Assembly (NCBI GenBank): GCA_016295895.1
Contig: JAEDKI010000003.1
Span: 1-31,676 of the forward strand
Length of the DNA stretch: 31,676 nucleotides
DNA from: Clostridiaceae bacterium
Lineage (GTDB): Bacteria > Bacillota > Clostridia > Oscillospirales > Acutalibacteraceae
Direction of reading: 5' to 3'
In this document: positions 14,666-23,110 of the stretch, piece after piece
How the letters are laid out: each line of letters begins with the position of its first letter
Numbering within the stretch: the first letter of the stretch is position 1
Translations under genes and position numbers: made by a program
Notes under the pieces: model-generated
What the model was told of the DNA's origin: nothing
What the model saw: the letters and a program-made list of their open reading frames with translations, nothing else
Database searches by the model: none

Positions 14666-15782
14666 TAATAAGAAAATTCTGATTGCCGCAGGCGGAACGG
14701 GCGGTCATATAAATCCCGCTCTCGGAATTGCGGGATATATAAAGGAGCGCAACCCGAGCGCAGAAATCGTTTTTGTCGGAACTGCGGATAAAATGGAAGC
14801 AAAGCTTGTCCCTCAGGCGGGTTATGAGCTCAGAACAATTGAAATCAGCGGCTTTTGGCGCAGCTTTTCGCCCGATGCGATAAAGCATAATCTCATAACA
14901 GTCAAAAGGCTGATGAAATCTTCTTCACAGATAAAAAAGATAATCAATGATTATAAACCCGACCTTGTTATCGGCTTCGGCGGCTATGTCAGCGGTCCCG
15001 TTCTGAGAATTGCGGCAAAGAAGGGCATTCCAACCGCTATTCATGAGCAGAACGCTTATCCCGGAGTTGCCAACAAGGCGGTTGCGGGCATGGTTGACAG
15101 AGTTATGCTCACCGCCGCCAAAGCGGAGCAATACATGAAGCCGAAAAATCCCTGCGTTGTGACGGGTCTGCCGATAAGGGGAGATATCCTCAAAACCGAC
15201 AGCGACTTTGCAAAGGCGGAGCTTAATCTCGGCGGCAAGCCTCTGATTCTTTCAATGGGAGGCAGTCTCGGAGCAAAGCCGGTCAACGATGCCGTTCTCG
15301 GCATGATACTTAATAAATATAAGGATAACGACTGCGTGTTCCTCCATGCGACGGGTAAGGGAGGGGAATGGTTCTCCGAAAAGCTCAAAGCAGAGGGAGC
15401 AGACCCCGAAACTCATCCCAACATAAGAGTTGTCGAATATATCGATATTCCAAAGTGCCTGCCTGCCGCAGACCTTGTTATCTGCCGCTCGGGCGCAAGC
15501 ACTCTCAGCGAGCTTCAGGCCTTAGGCAAGCCGTCAATTCTTATTCCGTCACCCTATGTTACGGAAAATCATCAGTATCATAACGCAATGGCTCTTGTCA
15601 GCAACGGAGCCGCAGAAATAATTGAGGAAAAAGACCTCACCCCCGACAGCCTGACGGAAAGGGTCAATGCCCTGCTTGCCGACAAAGAAAGACTTTTGAG
15701 GCTCGGCAAAAACGCAAAGGCTATGGCGGTTATTGACGCAACCGAGCGAATTTACAACACTCTTTGCGAAATAGTTAAATAA
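14658..15782 (+). CDS. murG: UDP-GlcNAc:lipid I N-acetylglucosaminyltransferase
   Basis: 374 residues, a GT28 enzyme on the inner face of the membrane that makes lipid II. GGTGGHINPAL (12-22) is the first glycine loop; GFGGYVSGP, HEQNAYPGVAN, SMGGSLGAKPVN and the donor-binding CRSGASTLSEL with SPYVTENHQYHNA complete the signature. The ATG at 14658 lies inside the end of ftsW (8-base overlap) and is preceded by AAAGGAAAAAG. An earlier in-frame start would extend into ftsW and lacks a ribosome site. Confidence 0.96.
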   Translation: MLDNKKILIAAGGTGGHINPALGIAGYIKERNPSAEIVFVGTADKMEAKLVPQAGYELRTIEISGFWRSFSPDAIKHNLITVKRLMKSSSQIKKIINDYKPDLVIGFGGYVSGPVLRIAAKKGIPTAIHEQNAYPGVANKAVAGMVDRVMLTAAKAEQYMKPKNPCVVTGLPIRGDILKTDSDFAKAELNLGGKPLILSMGGSLGAKPVNDAVLGMILNKYKDNDCVFLHATGKGGEWFSEKLKAEGADPETHPNIRVVEYIDIPKCLPAADLVICRSGASTLSELQALGKPSILIPSPYVTENHQYHNAMALVSNGAAEIIEEKDLTPDSLTERVNALLADKERLLRLGKNAKAMAVIDATERIYNTLCEIVK

Positions 15783-15859
15783 TTCACACCTACAGCTTTC
15801 TTTGAATAGTATGGAACAGAGTTTCTATTCTTTCCTTTACTATCAAAGGAGCGTGGGTC

Positions 15860-17125
15860 ATGGAAAATATAATTATCAGCGGAATGAATCCGCTTAACGG
15901 AAGCGTTGAGCTTCAGGGCTCAAAAAACAGTGCTCTTCCGATTCTTGCGGCTGCGGCAGCGGTTGACGGGATAAGCATTATACATAATTGCCCCGATTTG
16001 AGCGATGTTGATGCGGCAATGAAAATACTTGATTTTATCGGCTGTAAGACGAAGCGAGAAGGGCATACTGTTATTGTTGATTCCTCGGGTGCAAATGCAA
16101 GCAGAATTCCCGAGAGACTTATGAAAGAAATGCGTTCGTCAATCCTTTTTCTCGGCGCATTGCTTGCCCGATTCGGCTGCGGCTGTGTTTCTGCTCCCGG
16201 AGGGTGCGAGATAGGGCTCAGACCAATTGACCTTCATTTAAGCGCATTCAGAAGCATGGGTGCGGTGATTGAGGATAACGGCGGATTGCTTGAATGCAGT
16301 GCGCCGCTCGGACTGAAAGGTGCAGCATTAAGCCTTGCGTTCCCAAGCGTCGGAGCAACCGAAAACATCATGCTTGCTTCTCTCGGGGCAGACGGTGAAA
16401 CGGTAATAACAAACGCCGCAAGAGAGCCGGAAATTATTGACCTTGCACGCTTTCTTTCAAGCTGCGGAGCTGAGATTATCGGAGCAGGCGAGAGCGTTAT
16501 CCGCATAAAAGGCAAGGCTAAGCTTCACGGCTGTGAGCACAGAATAATTCCCGACAGGATTGTTGCGTCAACATACATTGCCTGCGCAGCCTCGGCGGGA
16601 GGAAAAATAGCCGTAAAAGGCGTTGACTGCGCTCATCTTTCGCCCGTGATACCCGCATTTGAAGCGGCGGGGTGCATAATTCATCAAAGCGAAAAGGAGC
16701 TGACGGTTAAAGCTCCGAAAAAAATTTCAAGAATAAAATCCCTGCGGACTATGCCGTATCCGGGCTTTCCGACTGATTCTCAGGCTATAGTTACCGCAAT
16801 GCTTGCCCGTTCAGAGGGAACGAGCGTTATAATCGAAAAAATATTTGAAAACCGCTTCCGTCATGTTCCGGAGCTTATCAAAATGGGGGCGGATATCAGA
16901 GTTGAGGACGGCTGTGTTGCCGTTATTGAGGGTGTTGAAAGGCTCAGCGGCGCAAGGGTCGGAGCGTGTGATTTAAGAGGCGGCTGTGCGCTGGCGGTTG
17001 CGGCTCTCGGAGCAGAGGGCGAAACCGTCATTGAGAACATTCATCATATTGACAGGGGCTGTGAGTCCCTTGAATCAAGGCTCAGAGAGCTTGGAGCAGA
17101 CGCAAAAAGAATAAAAACAAACTGA
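15860..17125 (+). CDS. murA: UDP-N-acetylglucosamine 1-carboxyvinyltransferase
   Basis: 421 residues, an EPSP-synthase fold enzyme that commits UDP-GlcNAc to peptidoglycan synthesis. GSKNSALP (20-27) holds the catalytic Lys/Asn pair (K22, N23). The loop SAPGGCEIGLRPIDLH carries the active cysteine (C116), the residue targeted by fosfomycin, so this copy is not of the Cys-to-Asp resistant kind. AAAGGAG precedes the ATG. A 77-base gap separates it from murG; it holds no clear terminator and at best a weak promoter (TTGAAT, 18 bases, TATTCT), so read-through from the cluster is likely. A second murA copy elsewhere would be usual for Firmicutes. Confidence 0.95.
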   Translation: MENIIISGMNPLNGSVELQGSKNSALPILAAAAAVDGISIIHNCPDLSDVDAAMKILDFIGCKTKREGHTVIVDSSGANASRIPERLMKEMRSSILFLGALLARFGCGCVSAPGGCEIGLRPIDLHLSAFRSMGAVIEDNGGLLECSAPLGLKGAALSLAFPSVGATENIMLASLGADGETVITNAAREPEIIDLARFLSSCGAEIIGAGESVIRIKGKAKLHGCEHRIIPDRIVASTYIACAASAGGKIAVKGVDCAHLSPVIPAFEAAGCIIHQSEKELTVKAPKKISRIKSLRTMPYPGFPTDSQAIVTAMLARSEGTSVIIEKIFENRFRHVPELIKMGADIRVEDGCVAVIEGVERLSGARVGACDLRGGCALAVAALGAEGETVIENIHHIDRGCESLESRLRELGADAKRIKTN

Positions 17126-17138
17126 CGGTGGGTGTAAA

Positions 17139-18074
17139 ATGGACAGAGAAATGCAAAGGTCGGCAGAACGCAGGCTGACCCCGGAAGAAAGACAAATCAG
17201 AATTCAGAAATTAAAGAGAAAAAGGCGCTTCAGGCTTGCGATAGTCATAACTGCCTTTACGCTTTTAATTTGCATGATAATCTGCCCGATTGTTCTCTTT
17301 GCGGCGTTCAGGGTCAGAACTTTTACTGTTGACGGCACAAGCCCTTATACTCAGGAGGAAATTATTGAAGCAAGCGGAATAAAGCTCGGCAAGAGCCTCC
17401 TTTTTGCCGACACGGACGAAGCCGCCGCTTCAATTGAAAAAACTCTGCCTTACACAAAGAATGTCAAGATAACAAGAAAGCTTCCGAGCGGAATTATTAT
17501 CCGTTTTGAGGAAACCTCAAAGGCGTTTGCCATAAGAACAGCGAACGGGTTCTATGCCCTGACAAACAGCGATTTAAAGGTGCTTGAGCTTGCGGCTCAG
17601 CCGCACGAGGGCGTAGCTCTGATTGAGGGAGCCGTTCCCGTTATTGCAGAGCCGGGCATGAAGCTTTCGTTTTTATCCGATGAAAAAGAAAATGACAGCG
17701 TGTTGTCGCTTCTCGGAACAATTACGGGAGCAATTGCGGAAAGCGGAATGAAAGATGTTAACCTGATTAATATTTCATCCGCTTCGGATATATACTTTAT
17801 TTATCAAGGCAGAATCGTGATGAAATTCGGCGATTCCTCGGAGCTTGCATCAAAGATATCGCTCGGTCAAAGGGTTATCGGAGAAGAAAATACGATTGAC
17901 CCCGACCAGAGCGGAACAATAAACCTGACCGTTCCCAAGAAGGCATATTTCAGCCCATCAGACCCTGATGACATAAAGGAGCTTGTTGAATTCAACGGCG
18001 GAGAATGGAACGACGAAAGCGATGAACAGGCAAACGAAGAAGAAAGCACGACCAATCCGGAAAGCGATGAATAA
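17139..18074 (+). CDS. ftsQ: Cell division protein FtsQ/DivIB
   Basis: 311 residues: a basic cytoplasmic N terminus (KLKRKRR at 24-30), one membrane helix (about 31-57), then an extracytoplasmic POTRA domain beginning RVRTFTVDGTSPYTQEEI, followed by a beta domain ending near residue 270 and an acidic tail (ESDEQANEEES). It links FtsL and FtsB to the septal synthase. It begins 13 bases after murA. Its position just before ftsZ is typical, but ftsA, normally between them, is absent. Confidence 0.9.
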   Translation: MDREMQRSAERRLTPEERQIRIQKLKRKRRFRLAIVITAFTLLICMIICPIVLFAAFRVRTFTVDGTSPYTQEEIIEASGIKLGKSLLFADTDEAAASIEKTLPYTKNVKITRKLPSGIIIRFEETSKAFAIRTANGFYALTNSDLKVLELAAQPHEGVALIEGAVPVIAEPGMKLSFLSDEKENDSVLSLLGTITGAIAESGMKDVNLINISSASDIYFIYQGRIVMKFGDSSELASKISLGQRVIGEENTIDPDQSGTINLTVPKKAYFSPSDPDDIKELVEFNGGEWNDESDEQANEEESTTNPESDE

Positions 18075-18101
18075 TAATTAAAATTCCATAATATAAATAT
18101 A

Positions 18102-18142
18102 TTGCCCGAAATGATGCTTATTTTTTGCATATTTTCGGGCAA
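18102..18142 (+). terminator. Hairpin downstream of ftsQ
   Basis: A 10-bp stem TTGCCCGAAA / TTTCGGGCAA encloses a 21-base AT-rich loop. No T-run follows, so termination would be weak; it may limit read-through into ftsZ or protect the ftsQ 3' end. Confidence 0.45.
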
Positions 18143-18197
18143 ATTATAACTAAACTGTAAAAAAAGACAAAAAATAATATATTTTTCAAAATTTTCC

Positions 18198-18226
18198 TTG
18201 TTTTTTTTATAAATCCATGTTATTAT
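18198..18226 (+). promoter_or_regulatory. Probable sigma-A promoter of ftsZ
   Basis: TTGTTT, a 17-base spacer, TATTAT in an AT-rich gap of 208 bases between ftsQ and ftsZ. It would give ftsZ its own expression beyond the cluster promoter. An overlapping TATAAT at 18224-18229 is an alternative -10 with poorer spacing. Confidence 0.6.
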
Positions 18227-18282
18227 AATTCTGTTTAATACTAAGGTTTTCAGGAAAAATAAATCCATAGGGGGTCAAACCA

Positions 18283-19560
18283 ATGGCATTTGAAATTGAC
18301 AACGATTTTGAAAGTGCGGTTCAGATAAAGGTAATCGGCGTAGGCGGAGGCGGCGGAAACGCCGTTAACAGAATGATAACCTCCGGCGTTCTCGGCGCTG
18401 AGTTTATCGCCGTTAACACCGACAAGCAGGTTCTTGTTCATTCAAAGGCTACTCATAAGATTCAGATCGGTGAGAAATCAACTCACGGTCAGGGCGCAGG
18501 CGGAAAGCCCGAAATCGGCGCAAAGGCCGCTGAAGAAAGCAAGGATTCAATATCCGATGCCCTTAAAGGCACCGATATGGTCTTCATTACCGCAGGTATG
18601 GGCGGCGGAACCGGAACAGGCGCTGCTCCCGTTATCGCTCAGGTTGCCAAGGACATGGGCTGCCTGACCATCGGCGTTGTTACAAAGCCCTTCAAATTTG
18701 AAGGCCGCAGAAGAATGGTTCAGGCTCAGGAGGGCATTTCAAAGCTCGCAGAGCATGTGGACAGCCTTATCGTTATTCCCAACGACAGACTTCGTGCGCT
18801 TGACGAAAAGAAAAAGACTATCGCAGAAGCTTTTGCAGAGGCAGACGAAGTTCTGCTTCAGGGCGTTAAGAGCATTTCGGAGCTTATTAAGATTCCCGGC
18901 TTCATCAATCTTGATTTTGCCGATGTAACAAGCGTTATGAAAGATGCCGGCTATGCTCACATGGGCGTCGGCAGAGCCAAGGGCAAGGACAAGGCGGAGT
19001 GCGCCGCAAACGCAGCCGTTTCCAGCCCGTTGCTTGAAACCTCAATTGCAGGCGCAAAGGGCGTTATCATCAGCATAACCGCTTCAGACGATGTTGATCT
19101 TGAAGATGTTGAGAATGCAGCAGAGATCATCACCGCCAAGGCACATGAGGACGCCAACATCACTTGGGGTATCGCATTTGATCCCGACCTTGACGATGAA
19201 ATGGTTATCACCGTTATCGCAACAGGTTTTGATTCAACTGCCAAAGAGCCTGAGAAGCCCGCATTCGCAGCAGCTCCGGCAAATCCGTTTTCGGCAGCAG
19301 TAGCAAGCGCAAATGCAGCTTCCGCACCTGCTGCAAAGCCTGCTGCTCCCGTAGCTCAGGAGGCTCCCAAGTCATCAGCTCCCGCCGCACCGAGCATTCC
19401 CAACTTCGGCTCAAATTCATCTTCACAGGCAGGCAGAGATATTTCAAGCCATTCATCCGCTCCTGCCAATGCACCCGCATCAAAGAATGACGGCAACTTT
19501 GATGATGATCAGTTCTATATCATGATTAACGATATCATCAAGGGCAAAGACAATAAATAA
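18283..19560 (+). CDS. ftsZ: Cell division GTPase FtsZ
   Basis: 425 residues, tubulin-like. GGGGGNAVNR (21-30), the GTP loop GMGGGTGTGAAP (105-116) and the T7 loop NLDFADVTSVMKDAG are intact, so it should bind and hydrolyse GTP and form the division ring. After about residue 320 comes an Ala/Pro/Ser-rich linker. The C terminus is unusual: instead of a terminal IPxFLRR-like peptide it ends DDDQFYIMINDIIKGKDNK, and the only IPxF (IPNF, 372-375) lies 50 residues from the end. ATG 18283 follows AGGGGG by about 10 bases. It has its own promoter and ends at a strong terminator. Confidence 0.97.
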   Translation: MAFEIDNDFESAVQIKVIGVGGGGGNAVNRMITSGVLGAEFIAVNTDKQVLVHSKATHKIQIGEKSTHGQGAGGKPEIGAKAAEESKDSISDALKGTDMVFITAGMGGGTGTGAAPVIAQVAKDMGCLTIGVVTKPFKFEGRRRMVQAQEGISKLAEHVDSLIVIPNDRLRALDEKKKTIAEAFAEADEVLLQGVKSISELIKIPGFINLDFADVTSVMKDAGYAHMGVGRAKGKDKAECAANAAVSSPLLETSIAGAKGVIISITASDDVDLEDVENAAEIITAKAHEDANITWGIAFDPDLDDEMVITVIATGFDSTAKEPEKPAFAAAPANPFSAAVASANAASAPAAKPAAPVAQEAPKSSAPAAPSIPNFGSNSSSQAGRDISSHSSAPANAPASKNDGNFDDDQFYIMINDIIKGKDNK

Positions 19561-19578
19561 TAATGTATTATAATAAAA

Positions 19579-19609
19579 GGCTCGCATCAATCGATGCGGG
19601 TCTTTTTTT
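19579..19609 (+). terminator. Rho-independent terminator after ftsZ
   Basis: A 10-bp stem with two G-U pairs (GGCTCGCATC / GATGCGGGTC), a 4-base AATC loop, then TTTTTTT. It closes the dcw cluster. Confidence 0.9.
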
Positions 19610-19726
19610 GCACAGATTAAAATGATAAACACGGCTTTTGATCGCCCCGAAAATGAGGCTTGTTGTGTTTTTTTTGCCTGTGTTCCATATATACAATTTC
19701 ATTTGACTGTCTAATTTTGCTTAATT

Positions 19727-19738
19727 AATCGAACGATT
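19727..19738. promoter_or_regulatory. Possible operator palindrome upstream of the NRPS-like operon
   Basis: AATCG-AA-CGATT is a perfect 5-bp dyad with a 2-base centre, 16 bases upstream of a predicted promoter. The rest of the 19610-19812 gap holds AAACAC...GTGTTTTTTTT (about 19626-19672), perhaps a second weak terminator, and no gene. Confidence 0.3.
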
Positions 19739-19753
19739 ATCACGGTTTGTCTG

Positions 19754-19781
19754 TTTACGGAGAAGAATGGCAATTTATAAT
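19754..19781 (+). promoter_or_regulatory. Probable sigma-A promoter of the acyl ligase operon
   Basis: TTTACG, a 16-base spacer, a perfect TATAAT; about 31 bases before the ATG at 19813. The -35 is modest, consistent with regulated expression. Confidence 0.55.
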
Positions 19782-19812
19782 AGAAATCAGAAAACCGTTT
19801 ATGGAGGTCAAG

Positions 19813-21381
19813 ATGAAAGAAGCAAACAACCGAAATTTTTATGAAAGAATACACACGGTCAGGGATTTGATTGATAACAGCGCAGAGCTTTACGGCGACA
19901 AGCCTTTTATTAAGTATCTTAAAGGCGAAGAAATTGTTGAAAAAAGCTTTAAGGATTTAAGGGAAAACAGCCTTGCAATCTGCAGATATATCCGATCAAT
20001 CAACCCCGAAAGAATGCACATTGCAATAATCGGCAAAACGACATATGAATATATTACGGCTCTGACAGGCATTCTTGTCAGCGGAAATGTTTTTGCTCCG
20101 TTTGCTCCGAACATTTCAGTTGAAGAAGCGGTTGAGCTGTTCAAAAGCGGAGATATTGACGCCATTTTTTATGACAGCGATTTTGAAGAAAAAGCCGTTC
20201 TTATTGAGAAAGAAACAGGCAATCTGAAAGCTTCGGTAAACATGGGTAATTCCGAGTGGTTTGAAGACAAATACGAAAAGTATTCAGGCAGTTCAGAATT
20301 TGCACAGCTCTCGGAAATTGAGCTTGATCCCCGTGAATGTGCCGCTATTATTTTCACATCCGGAACCACGGGTAACAGAAAGGGCGTCATGCTTTCGTCT
20401 GAAAATCTTATTGCAAACATAACATATCCCGAGTTGGAGCTTTCGGCAGATGATGTTTATCTTTCGGTTTTGCCTATGCATCATATATTCTGTTTCTCAT
20501 GCGATTATTTTAAACCCCTGCTTGACGGATTGACCGTTTGCCTTAACGGGAATATGGCTGACATCGGAAAGAATTTATCCGTTTTTCAGCCGACAACAAT
20601 GCGTCTTGTTCCGATGATTTGCGAATCGCTGATAAGAAAGGTTAATATTGTTCACAAGAAATATCCTGAATTATCGCCGAGAGAAGCGGCGGAAAAGGTT
20701 TTCGGCAGGAATATTCGTTGGATAGCGGTTGGCGGAGCATATCTCGGACCGAAGCTTATTGACGAATATGAGAAATACGGCATTATGCTTCGTCAGGGCT
20801 ACGGAATGACAGAGACAAGCCCCAAAATCACAACCGCTGATTACGGAGAGAAATGTAAAGACTCAAGCGGAAAAATACTGAAAAGCATCTGCGATGTCAG
20901 AATAGTCAACGGTGAAATTCAAGTTAAAGGCAAGTCGGTTATGATGGGTTATTACAAAATGCCCGAAGAAACAGCCGCTGTCTTTACCGATGACGGTTAT
21001 CTCAAAACAGGCGACCTCGGAAGAATAAGTGATGACGGAGAGCATCTTTATGTCACGGGAAGAATAAAAAATCTTATCATTCTTTCAAACGGAGAAAATG
21101 TTTCTCCCGAGGAAATCGAAAAGAAATTTGCAGACGAAAAAGTGATAAAAGAAATTGTCGTCAGCGCCGAAAACGACAAAATCGTTGCAGAAATTTTTCC
21201 CGATAGGGAGTTTGCGGCAATGATGGGTATTGACGATATTGAAGCATATCTCAAAGAAAGAATTAAAGAAGCCAACGCAGGAGAAAAGCCCGAAAAAGAA
21301 ATTGCTATGCTTCGTTTGAGAGAAACTCCGTTCCCCAAAACCTCAACAAACAAAATCAAGAGAGAACATGTTAAATATTAA
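19813..21381 (+). CDS. Acyl-AMP ligase (ANL superfamily; NRPS A-domain or fatty acyl ligase type)
   Basis: 522 residues, an adenylate-forming enzyme. Core motifs: FTSGTTGNRKG (181-191, P-loop), YGMTETSP in the middle, TGDLGRI, the hinge GRIKNLI, and a C-terminal catalytic Lys in KTSTNKIKRE (A10; usually TGK, here TNK). It would activate a carboxylic acid with ATP and load it onto the thiol of the carrier protein two genes on, or onto CoA. The whole-protein pattern looks closer to long-chain acyl-CoA synthetases than to amino-acid A domains; the substrate cannot be read by eye. ATG 19813 is chosen because GGAGG lies 5 bases upstream. First gene of a three-gene operon. Confidence 0.88.
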   Translation: MKEANNRNFYERIHTVRDLIDNSAELYGDKPFIKYLKGEEIVEKSFKDLRENSLAICRYIRSINPERMHIAIIGKTTYEYITALTGILVSGNVFAPFAPNISVEEAVELFKSGDIDAIFYDSDFEEKAVLIEKETGNLKASVNMGNSEWFEDKYEKYSGSSEFAQLSEIELDPRECAAIIFTSGTTGNRKGVMLSSENLIANITYPELELSADDVYLSVLPMHHIFCFSCDYFKPLLDGLTVCLNGNMADIGKNLSVFQPTTMRLVPMICESLIRKVNIVHKKYPELSPREAAEKVFGRNIRWIAVGGAYLGPKLIDEYEKYGIMLRQGYGMTETSPKITTADYGEKCKDSSGKILKSICDVRIVNGEIQVKGKSVMMGYYKMPEETAAVFTDDGYLKTGDLGRISDDGEHLYVTGRIKNLIILSNGENVSPEEIEKKFADEKVIKEIVVSAENDKIVAEIFPDREFAAMMGIDDIEAYLKERIKEANAGEKPEKEIAMLRLRETPFPKTSTNKIKREHVKY

Positions 21382-21397
21382 AAGCGGAGGGAACACA

Positions 21398-22828
21398 ATG
21401 GAAATCAAACTTAAAAACGGTCAAAAAGTTAAAGCATATCCGCTTATTCCCGCACAGTTTCTGATGCTCTATGCCTCAAGGCATCACAGCAAGGATGCAC
21501 CCGTTCTTAATATCGTAACAGGCTACTATTGGCAGGGTGATTTTGATACCGAAACGATGAAAGAGGCTCTTTATGAGGCGATGGAAAGATGCGATACAAT
21601 GCGTCTGCGCTTCACCAAGCGCCCGTTCAACAAGGTTTATCAGTATCTTGCGGATAAACACGAAATCGAAATCATCGAAGAAGATTTATCTTCGATGTCA
21701 TGGGATGATGCCCACGAATTTCTGAAACAGCGTTCACATTCAATTATTGATATGTACGAAAAGCCCGTTAATGAAATCAGAATAATTCATCTTGAAAACG
21801 GCTATAACGGCATTTACATGAAGCTTCATCACCTTGCGTTTGACGGATATTCATCAAAAGCATTTCTCGCTGACGCTCTTTCAATTTATTTCCATAAAAA
21901 ATACGGCACGGCTTATCCCAAGCCGATGCGAAGCTACATTGAAATGGTTGAGAAAGAATTGAAATATCCGAAATCGGAACAGCACAAAAAAGATGTTGCA
22001 TTCTGGAAAGGCACAATCAAAAACGAGCCTGAACCGATTTATACGGATTATGTTCGTCCCAGCCGTCTGATTCGGCAGAGAATCGAAAAAAAGAAGCCCG
22101 ATCTGAGAAAAGCGGAAGTGCTTGACAACAACCCTGAATCAAGAACCCTCAGATTCAGCCTTGACGCCGAAACATCGGAAAAGCTTATGAAAATGTGTTC
22201 GGAAAGAAGTCTTTCCCTGCCTTGCGTTCTGATGATGGGCATGAGAAGCGCACTTTCGTCATTCAACAATGACGAAAAAGATATTTCATATAAGGTTATG
22301 GTTAACCGCCGTGCAACCCTGCTCGACAAAAAATCGGGCGGAGTAAGAATGCACTTTTTCTCAATGAGAAACATTGTTGAGCCTGAAATGACCTTTGAGG
22401 AAGCAGTCAGAGTCATTGAAAAAGCGCAGAACGATATATTTGAGCATTCAAATATGGGCTCAATGGAAGCGGTTATGCTCAGACACCTTGCCATGAAATG
22501 CGGTCCCCGTTATACATATGAATGCATAACATTCTCTTATCATCCTCATTTCCCGATGCCGTATTACGGCGAAGAAATGAAAAAATCAAGCCGTGGATTC
22601 TGGTATAACAATGACGCTTCCGTTCAGCCGCTTTACCTGACGGTTATGCACAGAAGCTATGACAACGGACTTGATTTTAACTTTGAATACAGAATCGCAA
22701 ACAATCCCGTGGATGAGCTTCATCATTTCTACGATAAAATGCTTGTCACATTCCTTTTGGGCATTGAAAACCCCGACATCAAAGTGTCTGAAATTCTTGC
22801 AAAAATCAAGAAAGATAAGGTGAAATAA
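21398..22828 (+). CDS. Stand-alone condensation-domain protein (NRPS C-domain/acyltransferase fold)
   Basis: 476 residues, about the size of one NRPS condensation domain. The catalytic motif is intact: KLHHLAFDGYS, HHxxxDG at residues 144-150 (H145 the presumed general base). The N-terminal stretch YPLIPAQFLMLYASRHHS resembles the C1 region (PLxxxQxxxW-like), and NRRATLLDKKSGG may match the second-half NR motif. The canonical DFGWG motif is not recognisable. By family it should join a carrier-bound acyl group to an amine or alcohol. ATG 21398 follows CGGAGGG by 8 bases, 16 bases after the ligase stop. Related free-standing proteins include wax-ester-synthase and PapA-like acyltransferases, so the acceptor is open. 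Confidence 0.82.
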   Translation: MEIKLKNGQKVKAYPLIPAQFLMLYASRHHSKDAPVLNIVTGYYWQGDFDTETMKEALYEAMERCDTMRLRFTKRPFNKVYQYLADKHEIEIIEEDLSSMSWDDAHEFLKQRSHSIIDMYEKPVNEIRIIHLENGYNGIYMKLHHLAFDGYSSKAFLADALSIYFHKKYGTAYPKPMRSYIEMVEKELKYPKSEQHKKDVAFWKGTIKNEPEPIYTDYVRPSRLIRQRIEKKKPDLRKAEVLDNNPESRTLRFSLDAETSEKLMKMCSERSLSLPCVLMMGMRSALSSFNNDEKDISYKVMVNRRATLLDKKSGGVRMHFFSMRNIVEPEMTFEEAVRVIEKAQNDIFEHSNMGSMEAVMLRHLAMKCGPRYTYECITFSYHPHFPMPYYGEEMKKSSRGFWYNNDASVQPLYLTVMHRSYDNGLDFNFEYRIANNPVDELHHFYDKMLVTFLLGIENPDIKVSEILAKIKKDKVK

Positions 22829-22829
22829 A

Positions 22830-23051
22830 ATGGAGAAAATTATCGAGATCCTTCTCAATTATGTCGAACCTGATAACGAGATAACCGAGGATACACTTAT
22901 TAAAGGCGAACTTGGTCCTTCATCGTTCGATCTTGTGTGCATTGCCAACGATATTTACGAAGCATTCAAAGTTGAACTCTCGGCTGAGGATTTCAGACAG
23001 TATGAAACCGTCGGCAAACTTGCGGCATATATTGAAAAGCACAGCAAATAA
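22830..23051 (+). CDS. Dedicated acyl/peptidyl carrier protein
   Basis: 73 residues, a carrier-protein fold. The attachment site reads LGPSSFDLVCIAND, where the second Ser (S32) aligns with the phosphopantetheine serine of DSL in AcpP. The DSL-to-SSF change and the low similarity to the housekeeping carrier at 2429-2656 argue for a private role with the ligase and condensation protein. Its ATG is 1 base after the preceding stop, a sign of translational coupling. A phosphopantetheinyl transferase is not in the window and would have to be supplied from elsewhere. Confidence 0.85.
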   Translation: MEKIIEILLNYVEPDNEITEDTLIKGELGPSSFDLVCIANDIYEAFKVELSAEDFRQYETVGKLAAYIEKHSK

Positions 23052-23065
23052 ACATAAAAAGAAAG

Positions 23066-23110
23066 CCCGCAAACGCTTTGAAAAATCTGCGTTTGCGGGC
23101 GATTTTTATT
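23066..23110. terminator. Bidirectional terminator between the carrier gene and the symporter gene
   Basis: A 12-bp perfect stem GCCCGCAAACGC / GCGTTTGCGGGC (23066-23077 with 23090-23101), flanked by ATTTTTATTT on the plus strand and TTTCTTTTTATG on the minus strand. It serves the carrier operon from the left and the convergent symporter gene, which ends 4 bases away, from the right. Confidence 0.9.

Noticed and set aside
15783..15859. Promoter for murA (TTGAAT...TATTCT)
   Set aside because: The -10 matches only four of six bases and the gap holds no terminator, so an independent unit is not shown.
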